Origin: Alphaproteobacteria bacterium
GTDB lineage: Bacteria > Pseudomonadota > Alphaproteobacteria > Caulobacterales > Maricaulaceae
DNA length: 64,000 nucleotides
Assembly: GCA_016124665.1 (NCBI GenBank)
Contig: WGNH01000017.1
Coordinates: 62,001 to 126,000, forward strand
Direction of reading: 5' to 3'
The position numbers and the translations under genes were made by a program. Of this stretch, positions 18,332-25,428 are shown in pieces (position 1 is the first letter of the stretch; each line of letters opens with the position of its first letter). The notes beneath the pieces were generated by a model. The model was not told the origin of the DNA. It saw nothing but the letters and a program-made list of their open reading frames with translations, and ran no database searches.

Positions 18332-19464
18332 GGACAAAGCGCCGCCGCCAGCCCATCGGCCAGCAGGCGGCCTTCCCCGGTGAGCCGCAACTGCGTGCCA
18401 TCCTGAGCCAACCAGCCTTGAGCCAGATATCGCGCGGCTTCATCCTCATCAACCGTCAGCCCGGTGACCTGTTCCAGCTGCGCCAGATCAAGGCCGGTAT
18501 CAATCCGCAACCCCATCAGTATGCGCTCCCGGACCTCGTCCAGGGCCGACAGTTTTTCACTCTTTGATCCCGTGCCGGTTTCCGAAATCCGGCGAATATA
18601 GTCCGCCGGACGCAGCGCCGTATCTACGGCCCGCCGCCCGCCGAGCGCATGAGAGCCGATCCGGCCATGGGCCCCGGGGCCAATCCCGATCCAGTCTGCA
18701 CCTTCCCAGTATAGCCGGTTATGGCGTGACTCCGCACCCGGCTTGGCGTGGTTGGAAATCTCGTAGGGGAGAAAACCGGCTTCCTGACAAAGCGCCTGAG
18801 TGGTGCGGTACAGGCGTTCTCCCAATGCGTCTCCGGGAGGCTTGATCTCGCCGCGCTCGACACGTTTGAAAAACGCCGTGCCCGGTTCGATCGTGAGCTG
18901 GTACAGTGACAGATGCGAAACACCCAGCGCCAGAACGTCTGACAATTCTGAGGCCCAGCTCGCTGCGGTTTGACCTTCGCGGGCATAGATGACGTCGATC
19001 GAAACCCGGGCAAAGCAGGAGAGGGCCGCCTCCAGCGCCATTCGGCTGGCCGCCCCGTCATGGTCTCGGCCGAGCGCCCTCAGCGCATCATCATCAAAGC
19101 TTTGCACACCAAGGGACAGCCGGTTGATACCGGCATCCGAAAACCCCCGGAATCCCGCAGCATCATTCGGATTGGCTTCCAGGCCGATCTCGGCATCGCA
19201 CTCGAAACCGAAAAAACGGTCCGCCGCCTGCACGATCCTTCCGATCTGCTCCGGCTTCAGCAAGGACGGCGTGCCACCACCAAAATGAAGCGAGGTGAGT
19301 TTGCGGCCTGGCAATTCGCCGGCCCAATATGCCAGATCGGCCAGCAGCGCATCAAACAGGGCGCTATCGTCACCCCGCGCCCGGTACACATTGAAATCGC
19401 AATAGGGACAGATCCGCGCGCAATATGGCCAGTGGACATAGAGACCCAGTGGCGTATCAGTCAT
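18328..19464 (-). CDS. hemW: Radical SAM protein HemW (haem chaperone, HemN-like)
   Basis: HemW proteins bind haem and a [4Fe-4S] cluster and are thought to insert haem into haemoproteins; they were long misannotated as coproporphyrinogen III dehydrogenase. The 378-aa protein begins LGLYVHWPYCARICPYCDFN, giving the CxxxCxxC radical SAM motif at about residues 15-22. SLHFGGGTPSLL, EIGLEANPND and RLSLGVQSFDDDALRALGR are the usual downstream signatures, and the C-terminal HemN-type domain is present. It overlaps the end of rdgB by 8 bp, so the two are one operon. The classical HemN N-terminal extension is absent, which favours HemW. Confidence 0.9.
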   Translation of the reverse strand: MTDTPLGLYVHWPYCARICPYCDFNVYRARGDDSALFDALLADLAYWAGELPGRKLTSLHFGGGTPSLLKPEQIGRIVQAADRFFGFECDAEIGLEANPNDAAGFRGFSDAGINRLSLGVQSFDDDALRALGRDHDGAASRMALEAALSCFARVSIDVIYAREGQTAASWASELSDVLALGVSHLSLYQLTIEPGTAFFKRVERGEIKPPGDALGERLYRTTQALCQEAGFLPYEISNHAKPGAESRHNRLYWEGADWIGIGPGAHGRIGSHALGGRRAVDTALRPADYIRRISETGTGSKSEKLSALDEVRERILMGLRIDTGLDLAQLEQVTGLTVDEDEAARYLAQGWLAQDGTQLRLTGEGRLLADGLAAALCP

Positions 19465-20047
19465 TCCCGAACTCGGCCTCGATCAGCCGGGACAGGGCCC
19501 TGCCCCGGTGGCTGAGCGCCGCTTTCTCCGCAGAACTCATTTCAGCAAACACGCGGTGGTCTCCTTCAGGCCGGAAGACCGGATCATAGCCGAATCCGGC
19601 GTCACCGCGAGGTGGCCAGACCACCTCCCCCTCGATCCGGCCTTCATAGATGCGGTCCGCTTCACCCGGGACAACCAGCGCCAATACACAGACGAAGGCG
19701 GCACTGCGGTCATTGCGGCCACTTGCCGTCAGTTCCGACTCGATCCGCTGCATGGCACAGTTGAAATCCCGACTCTCCCCGGCCCAGCGCGCTGAATGAA
19801 TGCCCGGTTGACCGTCAAGGGCGCTGACACACAAACCGGAATCATCCGCCAGCGCCGGCAGACCGGTGGCGAGACTGGCGGCACGGGCTTTCAGCAACGC
19901 ATTTCCGGCGAATGTCGCTTCCGTTTCTTCCGGTTCGGGAAGTGAAAGTTCTGCAGCTGACTGCAAATTCACACCGAAGCGTGCCAGCTGATCACCTATC
20001 TCTTTGATTTTTCCATGGTTATGGGACGCCAACACCCATGATTTCAT
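19457..20047 (-). CDS. rdgB: dITP/XTP pyrophosphatase (RdgB/HAM1)
   Basis: Housecleaning enzyme that hydrolyses dITP, ITP and XTP to monophosphates, keeping deaminated purines out of DNA and RNA. Family signatures are all visible: WVLASHNHGKIKEI at the N-terminus, ETEATFAGNALLKARAASLATGLPALADDSGLCV, PGIHSARWAG, and the C-terminal PRGDAGFGYDPVFRPEG followed by FAEMSSAEKAALSHRGRAL. The start is taken at the ATG 20045-20047 (MKSWVLAS, 196 aa); another ATG three codons upstream is possible. hemW overlaps its 3' end. In most Alphaproteobacteria rph is directly upstream; here it is separated by the DUF2975/HTH cassette. Confidence 0.95.
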   Translation of the reverse strand: MKSWVLASHNHGKIKEIGDQLARFGVNLQSAAELSLPEPEETEATFAGNALLKARAASLATGLPALADDSGLCVSALDGQPGIHSARWAGESRDFNCAMQRIESELTASGRNDRSAAFVCVLALVVPGEADRIYEGRIEGEVVWPPRGDAGFGYDPVFRPEGDHRVFAEMSSAEKAALSHRGRALSRLIEAEFGND

Positions 20048-20097
20048 ACCTGTCATCTGTCGATTTTACCTCAAATTTTATCGCATTTCGGAAAATT

Positions 20098-20116
20098 AAT
20101 ATCGAAAAACGATATT
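20098..20116. repeat. AT-rich inverted repeat in the rdgB/cassette gap
   Basis: AATATCG - AAAAA - CGATATT, with 7-bp arms and a 5-base A-run loop, lies in an AT-rich gap. It could be a regulator-binding site for the divergent transcripts or a weak hairpin. No T-run follows on either strand that would make it a convincing terminator. Confidence 0.55.
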
Positions 20117-20133
20117 TTCTGCTTGCGATCCCT

Positions 20134-20157
20134 GGATTTTATGTTTATCGATAAATC
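20134..20157. repeat. Palindromic element containing TTTATCGATAAA, candidate operator
   Basis: A perfect 12-bp palindrome TTTATCGATAAA occupies 20144-20155 and sits asymmetrically inside a wider GGATTT...AAATCC pair. It lies 80-100 bp upstream of the 38-aa ORF, where a promoter is expected, in DNA noticeably more AT-rich than its surroundings. A plausible cognate protein is the small HTH regulator encoded in the cassette, but this is inference. Confidence 0.5.
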
Positions 20158-20234
20158 CACGGACGGCGAAATGATCGTCCGGATAACAAAACAAAAGCCT
20201 TTGGTCGATTGAAACGAAACACAGGAGTATGAAA

Positions 20235-20351
20235 ATGGTCAGGTCCGAAAACACTGCAGCCCGCACTTTTTTTGCGGTTGCGATCAATGCGTTCCTCATC
20301 ATCGCGGTCGGCGCCGGCGTGGTTGCCGCTCTGACCCCGGCGATTGCATGA
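20235..20351 (+). CDS. Small single-pass membrane protein, 38 aa, unknown
   Basis: A short ORF preceded by AGGAG seven bases upstream of the ATG at 20235 (an ATG at 20229 is in frame but too close to the Shine-Dalgarno). The peptide begins MVRSENTAARTFFAVAINAF and continues as a hydrophobic Ala/Val/Ile/Gly-rich helix of about 22 residues ending in LTPAIA, so it is predicted to span the inner membrane once. It ends 63 bp before the DUF2975 gene on the same strand and may be the first gene of that transcript. I do not recognise a family. The good Shine-Dalgarno and clean topology argue for a real gene, but the short length leaves doubt. Confidence 0.6.
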   Translation: MVRSENTAARTFFAVAINAFLIIAVGAGVVAALTPAIA

Positions 20352-20414
20352 GCGTAAAACGGCCCCGGCGGTAGCGAGACGCGCCGCCGGGGGCCCAGAA
20401 GGGGGCGGGAAGGT

Positions 20415-20957
20415 ATGGAGGAAACCAAAACAGGACCGATGATCGGGGGTCTGAAATGGCTCCTGGATATCATCTGGTATCTCTTGTGGGCGGTACTCAC
20501 TGTCAGTGCCGTGACCGTACTTCTCGCCACGGTCCTGTTCGGAGCACAGCTCTTTGGCTGGCTGCCGGGCGGAGTGGCCACCTCTCTCATGGGGGCGGTG
20601 GACCGGATTATCATGTTGCCACTGCTTGTGGCGGAAATCGTGACCCTGCTGGTGATCGTGCATCGCCTCAGGCTGATCGTGAGGACACTAATTTCGGGCG
20701 ATCCCTTTGTCCCTGAAAATGCCGGACATCTGCGGATCATTGCGATTGCCATCGGTCTCTATCAGATCGTCCGATATGCCGCCCAGGGGCTGGTCGCGAT
20801 CTCGCTGGCCGTCTTCGGCTTCCGGATCGGAGGCGTGGAGCTCACGCATTTCGATCTCAATCTCGGGCCATGGTTCGCCGTGGCTGCGCTTCTGGTGTTG
20901 TCGGAGGTCCTTCGCGAAGGGGCCCGGATGCGCCAGGAACAGAAATTGACGATTTAG
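20415..20957 (+). CDS. DUF2975 domain membrane protein
   Basis: 180-aa protein with four predicted transmembrane segments (around residues 15-45, 58-80, 100-125 and 140-165), matching the DUF2975 family: a loop reading IVRTLISGDPFVPENAGHLRIIAIA is the family hallmark. The family's function is unknown; members are almost always encoded immediately upstream of a small YozG-like HTH regulator, as here (13 bp gap), which suggests a membrane-linked control module. It is the central gene of a small plus-strand cassette sitting between rdgB and rph. Its own start at 20415 has a poorly spaced ribosome binding site, so coupling to an upstream reading frame is possible. Confidence 0.85.
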   Translation: MEETKTGPMIGGLKWLLDIIWYLLWAVLTVSAVTVLLATVLFGAQLFGWLPGGVATSLMGAVDRIIMLPLLVAEIVTLLVIVHRLRLIVRTLISGDPFVPENAGHLRIIAIAIGLYQIVRYAAQGLVAISLAVFGFRIGGVELTHFDLNLGPWFAVAALLVLSEVLREGARMRQEQKLTI

Positions 20958-20970
20958 GGAGGCGCGAAAC

Positions 20971-21201
20971 ATGCCCATTCGCGTCACCCTCGACAGGATG
21001 CTCCTCGAGCGCCGCATGTCTCTGACAGAGCTGTGCGACCGGGTCGGCATCACAATGGCCAACCTGTCCATCCTCAAGACAGGCAAGGCCAAGGCGGTCA
21101 GATTTTCGACGCTGGAATCGTTGTGCAAGGAGCTGGATTGCCAGCCCGGCGACCTTCTGAGCTTCGATGAGGATGAGGACGGAACCGGCAGCGACGCCTG
21201 A
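20971..21201 (+). CDS. Small XRE/YozG-type helix-turn-helix regulator
   Basis: 76-aa DNA-binding protein consisting of little more than an HTH_26/Cro-type domain: MSLTELCDRVGITMANLSILK is the helix-turn-helix and CKELDCQPGDLLSF the typical end, followed by an acidic tail. It has a strong ribosome binding site (GGGAGG, eight bases before the ATG) and follows the DUF2975 gene by 13 bp, its usual partner. It probably autoregulates the cassette and may bind the AT-rich palindromes at 20098-20157; this is inference. Transcription likely ends in the nested hairpin at 21246-21345. Confidence 0.9.
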   Translation: MPIRVTLDRMLLERRMSLTELCDRVGITMANLSILKTGKAKAVRFSTLESLCKELDCQPGDLLSFDEDEDGTGSDA

Positions 21202-21245
21202 TCCGTCCCAGACGAGCCCCCGGCGGATTTTCCACCGGACGGTGA

Positions 21246-21345
21246 AGAAGCAGCGGGAGCGGGCCTGATTGGCATACGCCCCTTCCCAAGAGCGCCGATC
21301 GGGCCTTTTTCAGCCCCCCAGCGCGCTCCCGCTGCTTCTCTTTTT
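21246..21345 (+). terminator. Nested double-stem terminator after the HTH gene
   Basis: The outer stem is a perfect 16-bp inverted repeat, 21246-21261 (AGAAGCAGCGGGAGCG) with 21324-21339, followed by TCTTTTTT. Exactly adjoining it is an inner 12-bp stem, 21262-21273 (GGCCTGATTGGC) with 21294-21305 (GCCGATCGGGCC), in which all twelve positions pair if two G-U pairs are allowed; it is followed at once by TTTTT at 21306-21310. The inner stem plus T-run is a good Rho-independent terminator for the plus-strand cassette. The outer stem plus T-run would be a second one. On the minus strand no T-run follows, so rph is not obviously terminated here. Confidence 0.75.
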
Positions 21346-21347
21346 TC

Positions 21348-22058
21348 TTATAATACAGAATTCTGGATTTCGCCTAGCTCGGCAATGCCTTTTCGTGCCA
21401 GCTCGAAAAGCCTGTTGAAATCGTCCTGTGGCAGGGGCCGGTCCTCGGCCGTGGCCTGGATCTCGACAATCCCGCCAGCGGCGGTCATCACGAAATTCGC
21501 ATCGGTTTGGGCCTGGCTGTCTTCTTCATATTCCAGATCAAGACGCGCCGTACCACCAACCATGCCGCAGGAAACCGCTGCCAGCTGGTCCTGGACCGGG
21601 TCGGTCTTCAGAACGCCTTCCTCAACCAGCCATCCCGTAGCCAGTTTCAAGGCCACCCATGCGCCGGTGATCGCCGCCGTCCGTGTGCCGCCATCAGCCT
21701 GGATCACATCGCAATCCAGCGTCACCTGCCGCTCTCCCAATGCCTTGAGGTCGATCACCGCCCGCAGGGAACGCCCGATGAGGCGCTGGATTTCCTGTGT
21801 CCGGCCGGATTGTTTCCCGGCGGCGGCCTCGCGGCGGCCCCGCGTATGTGTGGCGCGCGGTAACATGCCGTATTCCGCCGTCACCCAGCCCTTGCCGGAA
21901 TTGCGCATCCAGGGCGGCACATTCTCCTCGACGCTGGCCGTGCACAAGACGTGCGTATTGCCGCATTTGATCAGGCAGGAGCCTTCCGCATAGGGCGAAA
22001 CACCGGTTTCGATGGTCACTTCGCGCAAGGCATCAAGGGCGCGGCCATAAGGTCTCAT
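21348..22058 (-). CDS. rph: Ribonuclease PH
   Basis: Phosphorolytic 3'-exoribonuclease that trims tRNA precursors. The 236-aa protein matches the family: [20 protein letters not shown] at the N-terminus, [65 protein letters not shown] and [21 protein letters not shown] are all canonical, including the Arg and Asp residues of the phosphate/catalytic site. It is divergent from hrcA with a 117-bp gap. Its normal downstream partner rdgB is displaced by about 1.3 kb. Confidence 0.97.
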   Translation of the reverse strand: MRPYGRALDALREVTIETGVSPYAEGSCLIKCGNTHVLCTASVEENVPPWMRNSGKGWVTAEYGMLPRATHTRGRREAAAGKQSGRTQEIQRLIGRSLRAVIDLKALGERQVTLDCDVIQADGGTRTAAITGAWVALKLATGWLVEEGVLKTDPVQDQLAAVSCGMVGGTARLDLEYEEDSQAQTDANFVMTAAGGIVEIQATAEDRPLPQDDFNRLFELARKGIAELGEIQNSVL

Positions 22059-22098
22059 AGTGTCGTCTCCGATTGGGGCCTGCTCCGTCTAGCGGCGG

Positions 22099-22122
22099 GC
22101 CATCCCGGCGTAAACCGGGGAT
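22099..22122. repeat. GC-rich imperfect hairpin in the rph/hrcA gap
   Basis: ATCCCGG and CCGGGGAT face each other around a six-base loop (CGTAAA), with one bulged base. The stem lies in the leader between divergent rph and hrcA and may be a small dispersed repeat or an mRNA-stabilising hairpin. No further copy was recognised in this window. Confidence 0.4.
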
Positions 22123-22175
22123 CACCGCTTTGCCGGATTGAATGGCAAAGCTGCATGTCCTAACTGAATGGCAGA

Positions 22176-23246
22176 ATGACCACCAACAACCCGAATATGC
22201 CCAATCTGACCGATCTGGATGAGCGCTCGCGCCAGATTTTCCGCGAAATCGTGGACACCTATCTGGAGACGGGCGATCCGGTTGGGTCCCGCACCCTGTC
22301 CCGGCGCGAAGGCGTGGGCCTTTCGCCGGCCTCGATCCGCAATACCATGTCGGATCTGGCCGCCATCGGGCTCCTGACCGCACCGCATCAGAGCGCGGGA
22401 CGCATGCCCACGCATGCGGGTTTGCGCCTCTTCGTCGACGGGCTGTTGCAGGTTGGCGAACCCTCCTCGGAGGACCGCAAAGCGATTGAATCGCGCGTCG
22501 CTCCGACGGCCGCAAAGGTGTCAGACGTCCTCTCCGAGGCATCATCCATGCTCGCAGGACTGGCCGGAGGGGCCGGGCTGGTGACCACGCCATCGCGCGA
22601 AACCGCATTGAAACACGTCGAATTCGTACCGGTCAGCGCCTATGAGACGCTCGCCATTCTGGTGTCCGAAGACGGATCGGTCGAAAATCGCATGATGGTG
22701 GCCCCGCCGGGCCTGCCGGCGTCGGCCATGGTGGAAGCCGGAAACTATCTCTCCGCCCGGCTCAAGGGCCGGTCGCTCAAGCAGGCGGCCGAGGAAATCC
22801 GCGCCGAGCTCAAGGACCGCCGGGCCTCGCTGGATGCTGCGGCCAGCGCACTTGTCGAGCAAGGGCTGGCCAGCTGGTCAGGCGGCGAGGAACGGGCGCT
22901 TATCATTCGCGGTCAGGCGCAATTGCTGGACAATGTCGCCGCCGCCGAAGACCTTGAACGCATCCGCATGCTGTTTGATGAGATCGAACGCAAGGAGGGC
23001 CTGATCGCCCTTCTGGACAAGGCGCGCGATGCAGAAGGTGTGCGCCTGTTCATTGGTGCGGAGAACCCGCTTTTCTCCCTCTCGGGTTCAAGTGTGATTG
23101 TCGCTCCCTATATGGATTCCGAGCGGCGCATTATCGGGGCGCTGGGGGTGATCGGACCGACGCGTCTGAATTATGCCCGGGTGATTCCCATGGTCGATTA
23201 TACCGCCCGCGTTGTCGGGCGATTGCTGGACAAATCCCGCAACTAG
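22176..23246 (+). CDS. hrcA: Heat-inducible transcription repressor HrcA
   Basis: Represses chaperonin genes by binding the CIRCE element, with GroEL as co-factor for its folding. The 356-aa protein has the N-terminal winged-helix region ([30 protein letters not shown], then [31 protein letters not shown]) and the C-terminal GAF-like domain ([17 protein letters not shown] at the end). I see no CIRCE inverted repeat in the adjacent gaps, so its targets are expected elsewhere (groESL). The start may be the ATG at 22176 or the one at 22197; neither has a strong ribosome binding site. grpE follows 18 bp downstream, the usual alphaproteobacterial pair. Confidence 0.95.
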   Translation: MTTNNPNMPNLTDLDERSRQIFREIVDTYLETGDPVGSRTLSRREGVGLSPASIRNTMSDLAAIGLLTAPHQSAGRMPTHAGLRLFVDGLLQVGEPSSEDRKAIESRVAPTAAKVSDVLSEASSMLAGLAGGAGLVTTPSRETALKHVEFVPVSAYETLAILVSEDGSVENRMMVAPPGLPASAMVEAGNYLSARLKGRSLKQAAEEIRAELKDRRASLDAAASALVEQGLASWSGGEERALIIRGQAQLLDNVAAAEDLERIRMLFDEIERKEGLIALLDKARDAEGVRLFIGAENPLFSLSGSSVIVAPYMDSERRIIGALGVIGPTRLNYARVIPMVDYTARVVGRLLDKSRN

Positions 23247-23264
23247 ACGGGTCAAGAGGACAAG

Positions 23265-23945
23265 ATGGCTGAAAAAAACGACGATCAACCGATTGCAGAC
23301 CGGATCGAGGAAATCGAGGCCGCAGAGGCGGAGGCGCTGGCCGAAGCTGAAGCGGCAGAGGCCGCAATGGCAGAGGATGAGGCGGCAGAGCCGTCACCGG
23401 AAGATGCCATTCGCGCCCTGCAGGCCGAACTGGAGGACACGCGGGACCGCTTGCTGCGCACCGCAGCCGAGGTTCAGAACGCGCGCAGGCGTGCTGAAAA
23501 AGAGGTGAAGGATGCCCGCCAGTATGCCATTTCCGGCTTTGCAGGTGACATTCTGAATGTCGCGGACAATCTCTCCCGCGCCCTCCAGGTGGCCCGGTCT
23601 GAATCGCTCGAAGGCCCGGCCAAAACACTCGTCGATGGTGTCGCGCTGACGGAAAAGACCCTGCTCTCGACGCTGGAGCGCCATGGCGTGAAGCGCGTGG
23701 AGCCGGCACCGGGTGATGCCTTTGACCCCAACCACCATCAGGCCACCACCCAGATTCCCTCCGAGCAGAAGGCCGGCACCATCGCGGCCAGCTTTGCGCC
23801 CGGCTATGTCATCGGTGACCGCACCTTGCGCGCCGCCATGGTAGCGGTGTCTGCTGGCCAGCCCGCCACAGATGAAGACGGCGGATCCGGTGATGCCCGG
23901 GACGACACGGCCGGGCCCGGCTCCGGCATCGACGTGAAGGCCTGA
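23265..23945 (+). CDS. grpE: Nucleotide exchange factor GrpE
   Basis: Co-chaperone that releases ADP from DnaK. The 226-aa protein starts with an acidic, Ala/Glu-rich region (residues 1-50), then the long coiled coil (ALQAELEDTRDRLLRTAAEVQNARRR) and the C-terminal beta domain with the signature VEPAPGDAFDPNHHQA and GYVIGDRTLRAAMVAVS. The last 25 residues form a Gly/Asp-rich tail. A good ribosome binding site (GAGG, five bases before the ATG) supports the start. It follows hrcA by 18 bp and is presumably co-transcribed with it. dnaK lies 3.9 kb downstream as a separate unit. Confidence 0.96.
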   Translation: MAEKNDDQPIADRIEEIEAAEAEALAEAEAAEAAMAEDEAAEPSPEDAIRALQAELEDTRDRLLRTAAEVQNARRRAEKEVKDARQYAISGFAGDILNVADNLSRALQVARSESLEGPAKTLVDGVALTEKTLLSTLERHGVKRVEPAPGDAFDPNHHQATTQIPSEQKAGTIAASFAPGYVIGDRTLRAAMVAVSAGQPATDEDGGSGDARDDTAGPGSGIDVKA

Positions 23946-24011
23946 CCGCATGAGTTGATTCCGGCCCGGATTTGTCCTCCTCTGTTTGTCTGATCAGGGG
24001 AGGATCGGATC

Positions 24012-25313
24012 ATGGAATTTCTGATGGCGGCGGTCAGCACACCCGCCAGCTTTGATGCCGCTGCGGCGACAGACGCCTATATCGCCACCATGGATGCCGC
24101 TGCGCGGGCGCGCTCGGATGCCTATTTCGAAGGTGGCTACTGGCTGATTCTGGTCAATCTGATCGCGGGCCTCGCCATGGCGGGATTGCTTTTGCAGACC
24201 GGCTTTTCAAGAGGCCTGCGCGACCGGATTCACGGGCTGGTCAGATCGAAATCCCTGACCGTCGCCCTCTATGCGGCCATCTACACCATCGTCACCACGG
24301 TCATTCTTTTTCCGCTGACGCTCTGGCAGGGCTATTTCCGCGAACACGCCTACGGCCTGTCGGCCATGTCGCTCGGCGGCTGGCTGGGAGAACAGGTCAT
24401 CGGCCTCGTTACCGGCGTCATCATGGCGGCCATCTTCCTGACGATTTTCTATCTTGTGCTGCGCCTTGCCAAACGCGCCTGGTGGATCTGGGGCGCGGCC
24501 GTGTCGGTGGTCCTGCTGGCCGTCGCGATCTTCATCTCGCCTGTCTATATCGATCCGCTCTTCAATGAATATCAGCCGATGGAAGAAGGCGAGCTGCGTG
24601 ATGACATTCTCGCACTCGCCGAAGCCAACGGCATTCCCGCCGATAATGTCTATGTCTTTGATGTGTCACGTCAGTCCAACCGCATCACCGCCAATGTGAA
24701 TGGTCTGTTCGGCACCACCCGCATCGCCCTGTCGGATACGCTGATCGACAATACCGATCCCGATGAGGTTCTGGCCGTCATGGGCCATGAAATGGGCCAT
24801 TACGCGCTCAACCATCTCTGGGAAATGTTCATCATCTTTGCGGTGGTTCTGGCCATCGGCTTTGCCTTCACCGACCGGCTCTTCGCCTTCGTGAATGGCC
24901 GGTTCGGCAAGAACTGGGGCGTTTCGGGCATTTCCGATATTGCCGGCCTGCCGCTTCTGGCGGCCTGTCTGTCAGTCTATTTCTTTCTGGCCACACCCGT
25001 CTTCAACACGGTGATCCGGACCAATGAAGCCGAGGCCGATCTCTTCGGCCTCAACGCCGCCCGTGAACCGGACGGCTTTGCCACCGCCGCGCTGCGCCTC
25101 GCCTCCTATCGCAAGATTGATCCGGGTGCTTTCGAGGAATTTGTCTTTTTCGACCACCCGTCTGGCCGCGCCCGCATTGCCATGTCCATGCAGTGGAAGG
25201 CCGGACAGCTGGCCCTGGGAGCGGAAGACCAGACGCCGGAATTGCGCCTTGATCGCGCGGAAGCCATTTCTACGGCGCTGGTGAGAGGGCGGGAAGCGGC
25301 GGAAGGGCCATAG
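24012..25313 (+). CDS. M48 family zinc metallopeptidase (Ste24/CAAX-protease type)
   Basis: 433-aa polytopic membrane protease. An N-terminal half with about five hydrophobic segments and the CAAX-protease-type motif LTLWQGYFREHAYGLS is followed by the zinc site HEMGH (near residue 259, in VLAVMGHEMGHYALNH) and a third ligand in the downstream RTNEAEADLFGLNAA. Two further membrane segments lie between. Eukaryotic Ste24 cleaves prenylated proteins; bacterial homologues are thought to act in membrane protein quality control. The architecture is clearly M48A-like, not HtpX, which is shorter. The gene stands alone, 66 bp after grpE. Confidence 0.9.
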   Translation: MEFLMAAVSTPASFDAAAATDAYIATMDAAARARSDAYFEGGYWLILVNLIAGLAMAGLLLQTGFSRGLRDRIHGLVRSKSLTVALYAAIYTIVTTVILFPLTLWQGYFREHAYGLSAMSLGGWLGEQVIGLVTGVIMAAIFLTIFYLVLRLAKRAWWIWGAAVSVVLLAVAIFISPVYIDPLFNEYQPMEEGELRDDILALAEANGIPADNVYVFDVSRQSNRITANVNGLFGTTRIALSDTLIDNTDPDEVLAVMGHEMGHYALNHLWEMFIIFAVVLAIGFAFTDRLFAFVNGRFGKNWGVSGISDIAGLPLLAACLSVYFFLATPVFNTVIRTNEAEADLFGLNAAREPDGFATAALRLASYRKIDPGAFEEFVFFDHPSGRARIAMSMQWKAGQLALGAEDQTPELRLDRAEAISTALVRGREAAEGP

Positions 25314-25428
25314 CCTGTTGGCCGGATCACAACCGCACCCATATTCATCACAAACCGTGACGGGAATGTGTGTCGCCAGCATAGGGTGACTTTGTCATGG
25401 TCTGGTCAATCCGCACACAGGAGTGAGC

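Noticed and set aside
22059-22175. CIRCE element sought upstream of hrcA
   Set aside because: No TTAGCACTC-N9-GAGTGCTAA-like repeat is present.
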